From: an uncultured Mailhella sp.
Lineage (GTDB): Bacteria > Desulfobacterota > Desulfovibrionia > Desulfovibrionales > Desulfovibrionaceae
Direction of reading: 5' to 3'
DNA length: 64,000 nucleotides
Assembly (NCBI GenBank): GCA_944322635.1
Contig: CALUPL010000057.1
Span: forward strand, 1-64,000
Shown here: one piece after another, positions 26,459 to 34,412 of the stretch
How the letters are laid out: each line of letters begins with the position of its first letter
How positions within the stretch are numbered: position 1 is the first letter of the stretch
Position numbers and translations under genes: made by a program
The notes under the pieces: generated by a model
The model's input: only the letters and a program-made list of their open reading frames with translations
Told to the model about the DNA's origin: nothing
Database searches by the model: none

Positions 26459-27151
26459 ATGTTCAAGAAACTCGGAATGATGCTCATGGCCGCCTGCCTG
26501 CTGCTGCCCGTGCAGGCCAAGGCCGCGGACCTCATGGGCGTGTACGTCGCGCCCAAATTCGTGCTCAACATCCAGCACTTCAAGGGTATCGGTTCAGACT
26601 TCGAAGGCGACAGACTGCCCGGCTCCGGCTCCAAAGACGCCGCCCGTGCCGGCGGCGCGCTTGCCGTGGGCTACGACTTCAATCCCATGTTCAGCGTGCC
26701 CGTGCGCGCCGAACTCGAATACGCCGCCTACGGCAACTCCTCGCGTCATCTCGGCTTCATCGATCAGATCGCGGGCGACGCCCTGTCCGCCAAGCATACC
26801 GTCCGGTTCCAGACCCTTCTGGCCAACGTGTACTGGGACATCACCGACTTCTACGGCTTTACGCCCTATGTCGGCGGCGGCATCGGCATGGCCTTCGTGA
26901 AGAGCAAGGTCAACTACAACTACGACGGCGTCGGCGAACATGAGAACAGCTCCTTCTCCGATACCGACACCGTGTTCGCCGGACAGGTGGGCCTCGGCTG
27001 CTCCTACGCCTTCACGGAAAACATTGCCGCCGACTTCGGCTACCGCTTCCTCATGATGGGCGACGCCAAGGCCAGCAATCCCGGCATGTCCATGAAGAGC
27101 AAAGACATGTATGCCCATCAGCTCATGCTCGGCCTGCGCGTGACATTTTAA
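26459..27151 (+). CDS. Outer-membrane beta-barrel protein (OmpW/OmpA-barrel-like)
   Basis: This 230-residue protein has a clear signal peptide (MFKKLGMMLMAACLLLP, cleavage near AKAAD). The mature part alternates polar and hydrophobic residues with many Gly, Tyr and Phe, as in an eight-stranded barrel: GFTPYVGGGIGMAFV near 132, NIAADFGYRFLMMGD near 182, and a C-terminal strand ending in LMLGLRVTF with terminal Phe, the usual outer-membrane insertion signal. AGGAG lies seven bases before the ATG. It probably forms a small barrel or surface protein; the specific role is unknown. Confidence 0.85.
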   Translation: MFKKLGMMLMAACLLLPVQAKAADLMGVYVAPKFVLNIQHFKGIGSDFEGDRLPGSGSKDAARAGGALAVGYDFNPMFSVPVRAELEYAAYGNSSRHLGFIDQIAGDALSAKHTVRFQTLLANVYWDITDFYGFTPYVGGGIGMAFVKSKVNYNYDGVGEHENSSFSDTDTVFAGQVGLGCSYAFTENIAADFGYRFLMMGDAKASNPGMSMKSKDMYAHQLMLGLRVTF

Positions 27152-27862
27152 GGGGAGAGTATTGGCGCAAAGGCCCGTTGCTGACGGACACGCTTTACTT
27201 AGGCATGGCTTGCACGACGGGGCGGCGCTGAACGCCGGAAGTGAATTCCGCCTGCTTCGCCCCGTCGGCCGGGCCGCTCGAAAGCGGCCCGGGGCCCCAG
27301 AGCGCTGATAACCGGCCCTGCCGATTGCCACGGCATAAAGGCCCGTTTCAGACGGACACGCTTTACTTACGCAGGGCTTGCACGACGGGGCGGCGTTTAA
27401 CGCCGGAAATGAATTCCGCCTGCTTCGCCCCGTCGGCCGAAAGCGTTAACAGACGCAACGGCAAAACTCGCTTCCCGAAGCACCGGGAAAAACAAAATCG
27501 TTCTTCGGGGAGCGTTGAAAGGGGATAAGCTCTCCGCACAACGCTCCCCGGCTCTTTTAATTCTTCCTTCAACACCGCTGCTTCCGCAAAGCGGAACAGC
27601 GGTCGGCCACCGCAGGCGGGTGCGGCAGCACACGCCTGCACTGACGTTGCAGCCCGTAACGCGCCCGTCTGACACTCCGGCCTTCCTTCCCCCTGCCCTT
27701 TCACCATTTCCAGACACGCCCCCGAACGGTACCGCCGCGCGGCAAAGCCGCAAGGCGAACCATGGGGGTCCGGGGGAGATTATCTCCCCCGGCGGGGCCG
27801 GGGGCAGAGCCCCCGCTCTGCCTTTCCTGCCTTTCCTGCCTTTCTGCCTTTTCCTCCTGAGC
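27152..27862. repeat. Intergenic repeat mosaic 3 (variant B, B, partial A, C)
   Basis: No gene is present. Two shortened B modules (27186-27308 and 27353-27447) with altered ends are followed by unique sequence, a partial A (about 27590-27660) and a C module (27741-27855) with its GGGGGAGATTATCTCCCCC-type hairpin and AAAGGCAGG repeats. Unlike other C modules it does not face a gene: right of it come only a hairpin and a plus-strand transporter. The element may mark a lost minus-strand gene. Confidence 0.75.
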
Positions 27863-27907
27863 GGCCTGCCGGGAACGCCGTCAAACAGCGTTCCGGCGGG
27901 CCTTTTT
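27863..27907 (+). terminator. Long perfect-type hairpin with T tail
   Basis: Bases 27863-27878 pair with 27888-27902 with one bulge, followed by TTTTT on the plus strand. No gene ends just before it on either strand. Its place next to module C matches the hairpins found between module C and the genes at 46622 and 63558. Confidence 0.65.
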
Positions 27908-28046
27908 CGTTCGAAGCAGAGGCTGGTCAAGCGACACAAAAAGGGATTGCCGCATCCGTATGCACGTCGTTTGGTCTGTTGTTTGTGACAAAAAGGATTT
28001 TTATGCGGCATGGACAGACGGAGCATTGCGGCCTAGAATCCCGGCC

Positions 28047-28796
28047 ATGCGCGTGTTCAAGTCCCTTTTTGTACCTCTTCTCATTCTGTTTCTCTGGCAG
28101 ATCGTTTCCGGCATGGTATCGCCGTATCTTCTGCCCGGTCCTGCGCGCGTTCTGGAAACGGGGCTTCTCATGGCAAGAAGCGGCATTCTTCTGAATCACG
28201 TTCTGGCGTCGTTTTACCGCATTGCGGCGGGTTTTTCCCTGAGCGTGGTACTGGCGTTCGTCACGGCCGCCGCGCTGTACCGCTGGAAGGCTCTGGACGA
28301 ACTTTTTCAGGGCACGCTTTCCTTTCTGCGCATGACGCCGCCCCTTGCGCTCACGCCTCTGCTCATTCTGTGGCTCGGCATAGGCGACGCCACACAGATA
28401 GCCGTCATTGTTCTGGCCTCGTTCTTTCCCATCTATCTCAACACGCGCGACGGGCTTTCCCGACTTGACGCCCCCTTCCGTGAGCTTGCCGCCAGTCTTC
28501 ATCTTTCCCGCCTGCGCACCGTTCTGTTCTTTCTTCTGCCCGCGGCCACGCCGTCCATCATCATCGGTCTGCGCCTGAGCTTCGGCTACAGCTGGCGCGC
28601 GCTCATTGCGGCGGAACTCATTGCGGCCAGCAGCGGACTCGGCTACATGATCATGGACGCCGAGCAGATGCAGCGGGCCGACGAGGTCATAGTGGGCATA
28701 CTGGTCATTGGCTTTCTCGGCTGGGCGCTCGACGCCGCCTTTACCAATCTTTCCTCCGCGCTGCTCAGGCGGCGCTTTCCCGAGCTTGCCGCATGA
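28047..28796 (+). CDS. ABC transporter permease, SsuC/TauC/nitrate type
   Basis: This 249-residue inner-membrane protein has about six helices. It shows the binding-protein-dependent permease pattern: the EAA-type loop at LAASLHLSRLRTVLFFLLPAA around 155-175, and GLRLSFGYSWRALIAAELIA near 180-199, characteristic of the sulfonate/nitrate/thiamine-precursor family. It overlaps the ATPase gene by the four bases ATGA. The start at 28047 gives normal family length; the ribosome site is weak. It forms a three-gene importer with the next two genes. Confidence 0.9.
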   Translation: MRVFKSLFVPLLILFLWQIVSGMVSPYLLPGPARVLETGLLMARSGILLNHVLASFYRIAAGFSLSVVLAFVTAAALYRWKALDELFQGTLSFLRMTPPLALTPLLILWLGIGDATQIAVIVLASFFPIYLNTRDGLSRLDAPFRELAASLHLSRLRTVLFFLLPAATPSIIIGLRLSFGYSWRALIAAELIAASSGLGYMIMDAEQMQRADEVIVGILVIGFLGWALDAAFTNLSSALLRRRFPELAA

Positions 28797-29503
28797 ACGC
28801 GTCGGAAACAGCCGCCACATTCGCCCTTCTGCAGAACGTGCATAAATCGTTCGGCCCCCGCGAGGTGCTGCGGGGAACCGACATTCATCTGGCCCGAAAC
28901 GGCATCACCTGCCTGCTCGGCGCGTCGGGCTGCGGCAAATCCACGCTTCTGCGCATTGCCGCCGGGCTGGAAACGCCCGATTCCGGCCGCGTGCTGGTGC
29001 ATCCCGAAGAATGTGCCGTGGTATTTCAGGATCCGCGCCTCCTGCCGTGGCTCACGGCGGGAGAAAATCTGCGCCTTGCCCTGCCCTCATCCTGTCCGAA
29101 CGCCGCCGACCGCATGATTCAGGCACTCGCCATGGTGGAACTGCCGCCGGACACCCTTTCCGCCATGCCCCGCGAACTCTCCGGCGGCATGGCTCAGCGC
29201 GTGGGCGTGGCGCGCGCCCTTCTGCGTTCGCCGCGCATACTGCTCATGGATGAACCCTTTGCCTCACTCGACGCCATCACGCGGGAAAAACTTCAGCTCA
29301 TGCTGAAAAAACTCATGACCCGCTCCCTGTGCCTGCTCGTCACCCACGACATGGAGGAAGCTCTTCGCGTGGGCAGCCGCCTCTGCGTCATGGAACACGG
29401 CGTCATTTCCGAAAACTTCGACATTTCCGAAAACACAGGCCCCGAACGACGGAATTCCATCCGTCGCGACATTCTTAAGCATCTGAATACTAAGGAGTTG
29501 TAA
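28793..29503 (+). CDS. ABC transporter ATPase, SsuB/TauB/NrtD type
   Basis: This 236-residue ATP-binding subunit has Walker A GASGCGKST (about 43-51), Q-loop in VVFQDPRLLPW (about 76-86), signature LSGGM (about 127-131), Walker B ILLMDEPFASLD (about 147-158) and H-loop THDMEEAL. The RLLPW and DEPFASLD wording is typical of the nitrate/sulfonate/taurine family. Translation is coupled to the permease through an ATGA overlap, and the binding-protein gene follows after five bases. Confidence 0.93.
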   Translation: MNASETAATFALLQNVHKSFGPREVLRGTDIHLARNGITCLLGASGCGKSTLLRIAAGLETPDSGRVLVHPEECAVVFQDPRLLPWLTAGENLRLALPSSCPNAADRMIQALAMVELPPDTLSAMPRELSGGMAQRVGVARALLRSPRILLMDEPFASLDAITREKLQLMLKKLMTRSLCLLVTHDMEEALRVGSRLCVMEHGVISENFDISENTGPERRNSIRRDILKHLNTKEL

Positions 29504-29508
29504 TTATT

Positions 29509-30450
29509 ATGAAGATGCCTGGATTCACCGCCCTTGCCCTGGCTTTTTCCCTGTTCGCCGCACCCGCTTTTGCGGAAGAAGGCACACTCAACATCAGCTA
29601 TGTGAAGTCGCCCTTCAACCTTCAGATGATAGTCATGAAGGAACACAAACTGCTGGAAAAAAAGCTCGAACCCAAGGGCATTACGGTCAAATGGCATGAA
29701 ATAGATTCCGGCGCACAGCAGGCCACGGCCATGGCCTCCGGCGCTCTGGACGTGGGCGGAGTGCTCAATACCACCTCGGTGCAAATGGCCAACGCCGAAG
29801 GCAATCCGGTCATCATCATTGCCGGAGCCGCGCGCCCCACCGACGTGTTCGCCCTCGTGGGTCAGGAAAACGGCGCCAAAACCTTTGCCGACCTGCGCGG
29901 CAAAACCATTGCCGGTCCCAAGGGAACCGTGCTGCATCAGCTGCTCGTTGCCGGACTCGCCAAAGAAGGCCTCTCCATAAACGACGTGAAATTCGTGCAG
30001 ATGGGCATTCCTCAGAGCTTCTCCGCCCTCATGTCCGGCAAGGTCGATGCCGCCCTCATCGCCGCAGGCGCACTGGTCAAGGCCAAACAGGCGGGCAAAC
30101 CCGTCATAGCCACCGCAACCGGCCTCGTTACCCCCATACTCGCCATGTGCGCCAGCAAGAAATTCATTGAGGAACACCCCGACCTCGTCAAGGATGTCGT
30201 GGCCGTGCAGGATGAAGCCTACGACTGGGTCATGGCCAACCATAAGGAAGCCATTGCCCTCGGCGCCAAAGAACAGAACATTTCCGAAGCCGACGCCGAA
30301 CAGCTCTACGCCTGGTCCCACTACATGAAACGCCTCAATGAAAACGACGTCAAAAGCATCAACAACGATATGACCTTCCTTATCGAAAACGACATGGCCC
30401 GCCAAAAAGTCGATGCCCGTACCTTCATCCTCGATTCCGCCATGGAGTAA
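29509..30450 (+). CDS. Periplasmic binding protein of the sulfonate/nitrate-type importer
   Basis: This 313-residue protein has a signal peptide ending AAPAFAEE. The fold pattern is SsuA/NMT1/ThiY-like: LNISYVKSPFNLQMIVMKEH at the start, then SGALDVGGVLNTT near 78-90, DLRGKTIAGPKGT near 130, and the second-domain MSGKVDAALIAAGA. These proteins bind aliphatic sulfonates, nitrate or pyrimidines; the ligand is not deducible. AAGGAG stands 11 bases before the ATG. Placing the binding protein last in the operon is less common than first. A terminator follows at 30665. Confidence 0.9.
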   Translation: MKMPGFTALALAFSLFAAPAFAEEGTLNISYVKSPFNLQMIVMKEHKLLEKKLEPKGITVKWHEIDSGAQQATAMASGALDVGGVLNTTSVQMANAEGNPVIIIAGAARPTDVFALVGQENGAKTFADLRGKTIAGPKGTVLHQLLVAGLAKEGLSINDVKFVQMGIPQSFSALMSGKVDAALIAAGALVKAKQAGKPVIATATGLVTPILAMCASKKFIEEHPDLVKDVVAVQDEAYDWVMANHKEAIALGAKEQNISEADAEQLYAWSHYMKRLNENDVKSINNDMTFLIENDMARQKVDARTFILDSAME

Positions 30451-30664
30451 GAAAGAAGGGGGGAGATTTGCGGGGGAAGGGGAAAACCCTTTTGAAAAAG
30501 AGCTTTTCCCCTTCCCCCGCACCCCCATCCCCTTTCCTAAAACTTTTATTTTCCCGGGACGAAATATTCCCAGTTTTTCCCAAAGCCGTGCAGAATGCCG
30601 GGAACATCACCGCATACCGCCAAACTCTCCCACATTCCTCAGCACCACAGGCTTCAGAAACACA

Positions 30665-30700
30665 AAAGCCGCCGCCCGAATTCGGACGACGGCTTTTTGC
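30665..30700 (+). terminator. Terminator of the sulfonate/nitrate-type ABC operon
   Basis: A long hairpin pairs AAAGCCGCCG-like left bases with CGACGGCTTT on the right, around the inner palindrome CCGAATTCGG. One mismatch is present and TTTTT follows. It starts about 215 bp after the stop codon; the stretch between contains nothing recognisable. Confidence 0.75.
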
Positions 30701-30720
30701 ATGATGCACTTTTTTAATTT

Positions 30721-31505
30721 GGAAAAATCTCTTCCATCCACGCCTTTCTGAACGTTGAAACGACCGGCCTTTGCCGACGAAAGGTTCCCAGAGCATCAGT
30801 CAAACGCTCTGCCTTAAAAATCTGGGAAATCCTTCCAAGCTCACCGATGTTGCCGCAACGCGGAAACATCGGTCGGCAACCGCAGGCGGGCGCAGACCTT
30901 TTTTTGACTCCCGAGTACCGCAACAGCCCGTTTGCGCAAGACACGCTGTACTGACTGCAACACTTGCACGACGTCCGCCGCGCTTACGGCGGAAGTGAAT
31001 TCCGCCTGCTTGCGGCCGTCGGCCGGGCTCCTGATGTCGCCCGGGGCCCCAGAGCGTTGAGAGTGGGTGGGAAGAAGCCCCCACGCTTTTTTACGCGTTG
31101 CAAAACGGCCGCGTTCTGCAACCCGGCTTTTCCTGGAGCGTTGAAACGACCGGCCTTTGCCGACGAAAGGTTCCCAGAGCATCAGTCAAACGCTCTGCGG
31201 TAAACATCTTGGAAATCCTTCCAGGCTCACCGATGTTGACGCAACGCGGAAACATCGGTCGGCAACCGCAGGCGGGCGCAGGGCGCACGCCTGCACTGAC
31301 TGCGCAGCCCGAAAAGAGCCTGCCGAGACTTCCGGCTCCGGCGTCATTCCCTCTGCCCTTCCCGCCTTTTTCGAAGACCGACTCCAGCTTTCCGTACGAC
31401 GCCCGCCGAGCGGCGAAGCCGCAAGGCGAAACAGGGGGGCGCGGGGGGAATTATTTCCCCCGCATGCCTTTTCTGCCTTTCCTGCCTTTACTCCCGCGCT
31501 GCCTT
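30721..31505. repeat. Intergenic repeat mosaic 4 (A-E-B then A-D-C)
   Basis: No gene is present. A-E-B has A at 30753-30895, E at 30896-30939 and B at 30940-31060. A-D-C has A at 31139-31280, D at about 31338-31390 and C at 31405-31504. The same order occurs at 19471-20143, with the same linker between B and the second A (an AGAGCGTTGA end, a short unique stretch, then GGAGCGTTGAAACGACC). Module C abuts the hslU stop codon. Open frames running through it (for example a plus frame of over 700 codons across hslU) are artefacts. Confidence 0.88.
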
Positions 31506-32822
31506 TTACAGAATGAACTGCTGGAGGTCCACGTCGTTTTTGACGTCGGCGAGGTGCTCGGTCACGTAGGCCTTATCTATGACGATGTGTTCACCGGCGT
31601 GTTCCGGGGCTTCGAAGGAGATATCGGCAAGGATTTTTTCGAGTATGGTATAGAGTCTGCGGGCGCCTATGTTTTCGGTTCTGGCGTTGGTTTCTTCGGC
31701 GAAGGAAGCGATTTCGCGCAGGCCCTCTTCCGAGAAGTGCAGGGTGACGTTTTCTGTGGAAAGCAGGGCATTGTACTGTTTCTGCAGGGAGTTATGCGGC
31801 TCGGTAAGGATGCGGAAGAATTCCTCGCTGCCGAGGGCCTGGAGTTCCACGCGCAGGGGGAAGCGGCCCTGGAGTTCGGGAATGAGATCCGAGGGCTTGC
31901 TGAAGTGGAACGCGCCTGCGGCAATGAAGAGGATGTGATCGGTATGGATCATGCCGTACTTGGTATTGACCACGCAGCCTTCCACCACGGGCAGGAGGTC
32001 GCGCTGCACGCCTTCGCGGGAAATGTCGGAAGAGCGCTGCTGTGCGGCGGAGCTGGCAATCTTGTCTATTTCATCAATAAACACTATGCCGCTCTGTTCC
32101 ACTCTTTCGCGGGCTATTTCCACAATGCGTTCTTCGTCGAGCATGGAGTCGCGTGCCTGCTGCACGAGAATGTTGTAGGCCGCGCGGGTTTTCATGCGCT
32201 TTTTCTTGGTTTTGGGCGGCATGAAGCGATTCATCATGTTCTTCATCTGGCTGCCGAAGGAGTTATCCATGCCGGGCATGGCGAACATATCCATCTGCGG
32301 GGTCTGTTCGGTGACTTCCACTTCCACCTCATGTTCATCGAGGTGGCCGAGCTTCCAGAGATTGCGGAGCTTTTCGCGCGTGGCCTCGCGGCCGGAGTCC
32401 ATGGAGCTGCCGGGCAGAAGCAGGTCGAGCAGGCGATCTTCGGCCTGAGCCTCGGCTTTGGCGGAAACCCGCTGTCCCTCCTCGTCGCGCACGAGCTTGA
32501 TGCCGATTTCCATGAGATCGCGGATCATGGATTCCACGTCGCGGCCCACATAGCCCACTTCCGTGTACTTGGTGGCCTCCACCTTGATGAACGGCGCGCC
32601 GGTGAGCTTGGCCAGTCTGCGGGCTATTTCCGTTTTGCCCACGCCGGTAGGCCCCATGAGTATGATGTTCTTGGGGGCTATTTCGTCACGCAGCGCGGGA
32701 TCGAGCTGCTGACGACGCCAGCGGTTGCGCACCGCCACGGCCACCATGCGCTTGGCCTGTTCCTGTCCTATGATATATTTGTCGAGCTCGGCAACGATCT
32801 GCCGGGGGGTCAGCGTATTCAT
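31506..32822 (-). CDS. hslU: ATP-dependent protease ATPase subunit HslU
   Basis: This 438-residue AAA+ unfoldase partners HslV. Walker A is GPTGVGKT (57-64). [20 protein letters not shown], the GYVG pore-loop region, lies at about 84-103. Walker B is in [11 protein letters not shown] near 250. The C-terminus ends in DLQQFIL, the tail that docks into HslV. The intermediate I-domain is present (about 110-230). AAGGAG stands eight bases before the ATG. hslV is not adjacent on either side. The 3' end touches repeat module C. Confidence 0.97.
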   Translation of the reverse strand: MNTLTPRQIVAELDKYIIGQEQAKRMVAVAVRNRWRRQQLDPALRDEIAPKNIILMGPTGVGKTEIARRLAKLTGAPFIKVEATKYTEVGYVGRDVESMIRDLMEIGIKLVRDEEGQRVSAKAEAQAEDRLLDLLLPGSSMDSGREATREKLRNLWKLGHLDEHEVEVEVTEQTPQMDMFAMPGMDNSFGSQMKNMMNRFMPPKTKKKRMKTRAAYNILVQQARDSMLDEERIVEIARERVEQSGIVFIDEIDKIASSAAQQRSSDISREGVQRDLLPVVEGCVVNTKYGMIHTDHILFIAAGAFHFSKPSDLIPELQGRFPLRVELQALGSEEFFRILTEPHNSLQKQYNALLSTENVTLHFSEEGLREIASFAEETNARTENIGARRLYTILEKILADISFEAPEHAGEHIVIDKAYVTEHLADVKNDVDLQQFIL

Positions 32823-32959
32823 GCGGGAAACTCCTTTTTTTCAGAAAATAGGCCCGATTCTGAAAAAGGGAAGAGCCGCATGAGCACCTGCTCCCGGAAA
32901 AATGTTCTTTTTGAGAAAATTTTCCCGGCAATGCCGCATCAGCAGCCTTTTTTTGACGA

Positions 32960-32997
32960 AAAAACACCCGCCGGGCCGAAAAGGCGCACGACGGGTG
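32960..32997 (-). terminator. Terminator of the FeoB-associated peptide gene
   Basis: On the minus strand CACCCGTCG pairs with CGGCGGGTG across a short loop (one mismatch), and TTTTTT follows. It lies about 120 bp after the stop at 33120 and would isolate this gene from hslU. Confidence 0.7.
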
Positions 32998-33119
32998 CGG
33001 CAAAGACTGTCGGAAGAAGGCGGAGCGAAGGCCGTTTTCCTTCGGCAATGGGCGGAAGCCTGCGGCGCCAAAAGAGACGTGACGCCTCTGCTCCGCGAAA
33101 AAAAACGCTCTGCTCCGCG

Positions 33120-33311
33120 TCAGTTTCGTTTTTCGACGCCGTTTTCCGGAGCGTGGAAAGGTTCAAGAGCAACGGTACGGGAAGCGCAGCTCCCCTTCGA
33201 ACAGGAAGAGCAGCCGCAACCGCAGCCTCCGCCGGACAGGGAACGACGAAACCTTCTGAACAGATAGACGCACGCGAGTGCGAGCAGGACAATGACTATG
33301 GCCGTCTGCAT
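33120..33311 (-). CDS. FeoB-associated Cys-rich small membrane protein
   Basis: This 63-residue peptide has one N-terminal membrane helix (MQTAIVIVLLALACVYLF) followed by arginines and a cysteine cluster GGGCGCGCSSCSKG. This layout is that of the small proteins usually encoded next to ferrous-iron transporter FeoB. feoA and feoB are not in the window, so it stands alone. The start at 33311 has GAGGAG close upstream; the longer frame from 33443 begins in non-coding sequence. A Fur-box-like palindrome lies about 140 bp upstream, consistent with iron regulation. Confidence 0.8.
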   Translation of the reverse strand: MQTAIVIVLLALACVYLFRRFRRSLSGGGCGCGCSSCSKGSCASRTVALEPFHAPENGVEKRN

Positions 33312-33446
33312 GACGTTTCTCCTCAAACGGAATGCGCTTCCGTATATGCTTCCGGGCAACGGCCCGTTTTCTTTTACAAAGGCCTTTTTCGGCATCTGAT
33401 GCCTTCCCCCGCAGGGAGGAAGACTTCGAAGAAACACTATCAAAAA

Positions 33447-33461
33447 TGAAAATCATTTTCA
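33447..33461 (-). promoter_or_regulatory. Fur-box-like 7-1-7 palindrome
   Basis: TGAAAATCATTTTCA is a perfect 7-1-7 palindrome matching the Fur pattern. On the minus strand it overlaps a TTGAAA -35 box with TAGTGT 17 bp further on, directed to the Cys-rich peptide gene. Repression by Fur with iron is the natural reading. Confidence 0.6.
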
Positions 33462-33744
33462 AGCATTTCTTTTCCCTTTCAGCCTTTTTCCTTTTAACTT
33501 TAAGACAGGGATGTTCTTTCGTTCGAAGGAAGGAAACGACGGGGGGACGAGGCGTTTCCGGAAATTCCGGCGTTCCGCAAAAGACAGCCCGGAAAGCCTT
33601 CTGCGCGGCGGCGTTTGCGTTGGTCTTCGCCCAGGCGAATGCCGGAACGGCTGCGCGGGCACTTCGTGGGGGGGATTCGAGCGTCGCCCCTGCGAGTGCC
33701 GGAACGACGCCTTTCCGCCTTGGCCGAAGACAGGGCGTCTGTGT

Positions 33745-33773
33745 TTGACGTCCCGCCAAAAGTTCAATACTAT
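33745..33773 (+). promoter_or_regulatory. Leader promoter of the degenerate CRISPR array
   Basis: TTGACG (33745-33750), 17 bp and TACTAT (33768-33773) end 10 bp before the first repeat. The whole stretch is similar to the leader of the intact array. Both share GTTTGAC, TCCCG, AAAA and TTCAATA in the same order, and in both the -10 box lies 6-10 bp from repeat 1. Confidence 0.6.
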
Positions 33774-33783
33774 TTCACTCAGC

Positions 33784-34110
33784 GTGTTCCCCGCGCACGC
33801 GGGAGGACCCCATGGCCGTGCCGTTTATGATGGCGCCCTGCAGCGTGTTCCCCGCGCACGCGGGAGGACCTGCAACAGCAACGCGCAAGGTCATCAGCCG
33901 TCTTCCCCGCGTACGAGGAAGGTTTTCCGGTACGACTCGCGGACAGCCGACAGGAAAGATTTTCCCCATGCATGTGGGGGTGTTTCCTGGCTGTTGAGCA
34001 CCACTCTTGCCGGATCAGGTTTTCCCGCTCTCGCGGGGATGTTGTCGTCGGGAGGTTCCGAACCTGGCACCCTTCCGCCTTTTCCCCGCATGCGGAGCCC
34101 GGCTGCTCCG
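33784..34110 (+). CRISPR. Degenerate second CRISPR array with a conserved leader
   Basis: Six repeat-like units start near 33784, 33845, 33900, 33959, 34019 and 34079 (steps 61, 55, 59, 60, 60). The first two share GTGTTCCCCGCGCACGCGGG and the following GAGGACC, so they are good repeats. The next four diverge progressively: GTCTTCCCCGCGTACG, TTTTCCCCATGCATGTGGGG, TTTTCCCGCTCTCGCGGGG, TTTTCCCCGCATGCGG. Decay therefore grows away from the leader promoter at 33745-33773, as expected when new units are added leader-side. The fourth unit is closest to the repeat of the intact array. No cas gene is nearby. The rest of the gap 33312-34412 holds only the Fur site and the AsmA promoter. Confidence 0.75.
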
Positions 34111-34353
34111 GTCTGCCGGGTCGTGCGCCCCCGCGCCACGCCTTCCCCCGCGCCGCAGAAACACGTCATGCGCGCCGCCTCGCTGCCCTTCCGCAGAGAA
34201 AAACGGCGGGACTCATGAAGAACGCACAGTTCCCCCCGCAGTCCCCTTCCGGGCGCGCCCTTTCGTCAGCATCCATTCCCGTTCCCCGGCCTGAGCCTCC
34301 CTCTCCCCGCCCCTCTTTTTTCCTCTCCTCCCCCGCCTGCCCGGAGAAGGGAC

Positions 34354-34380
34354 TTGCCCCGCCTGCCGATTCTGTATAGT
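34354..34380 (+). promoter_or_regulatory. Promoter of the AsmA-family gene
   Basis: A near-consensus TATAGT (34375-34380) lies about 32 bp before the ATG. TTGCCC at 34354-34359 gives a short 15-bp spacer, so the -35 assignment is tentative. Confidence 0.45.
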
Positions 34381-34412
34381 GTAGGCCAATAAACCGTTCG
34401 CCGGATAATCAG

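Noticed and set aside
27397-28026. Minus-strand frame of 209 codons facing module C at 27741
   Set aside because: It was considered as the missing gene behind the orphan module, but it runs through the hairpin and module C themselves and has no ribosome site or recognisable family.
31098-33449. A 783-codon plus-strand open frame across repeats and hslU
   Set aside because: It is antisense to hslU and begins inside repeat module A; an artefact of composition.
33459-33767. Minus-strand frame of 102 codons with FRHSQGRR/FRHSPGRR repeats
   Set aside because: Such peptides are typical translations of short palindromic intergenic repeats; no ribosome site or family.
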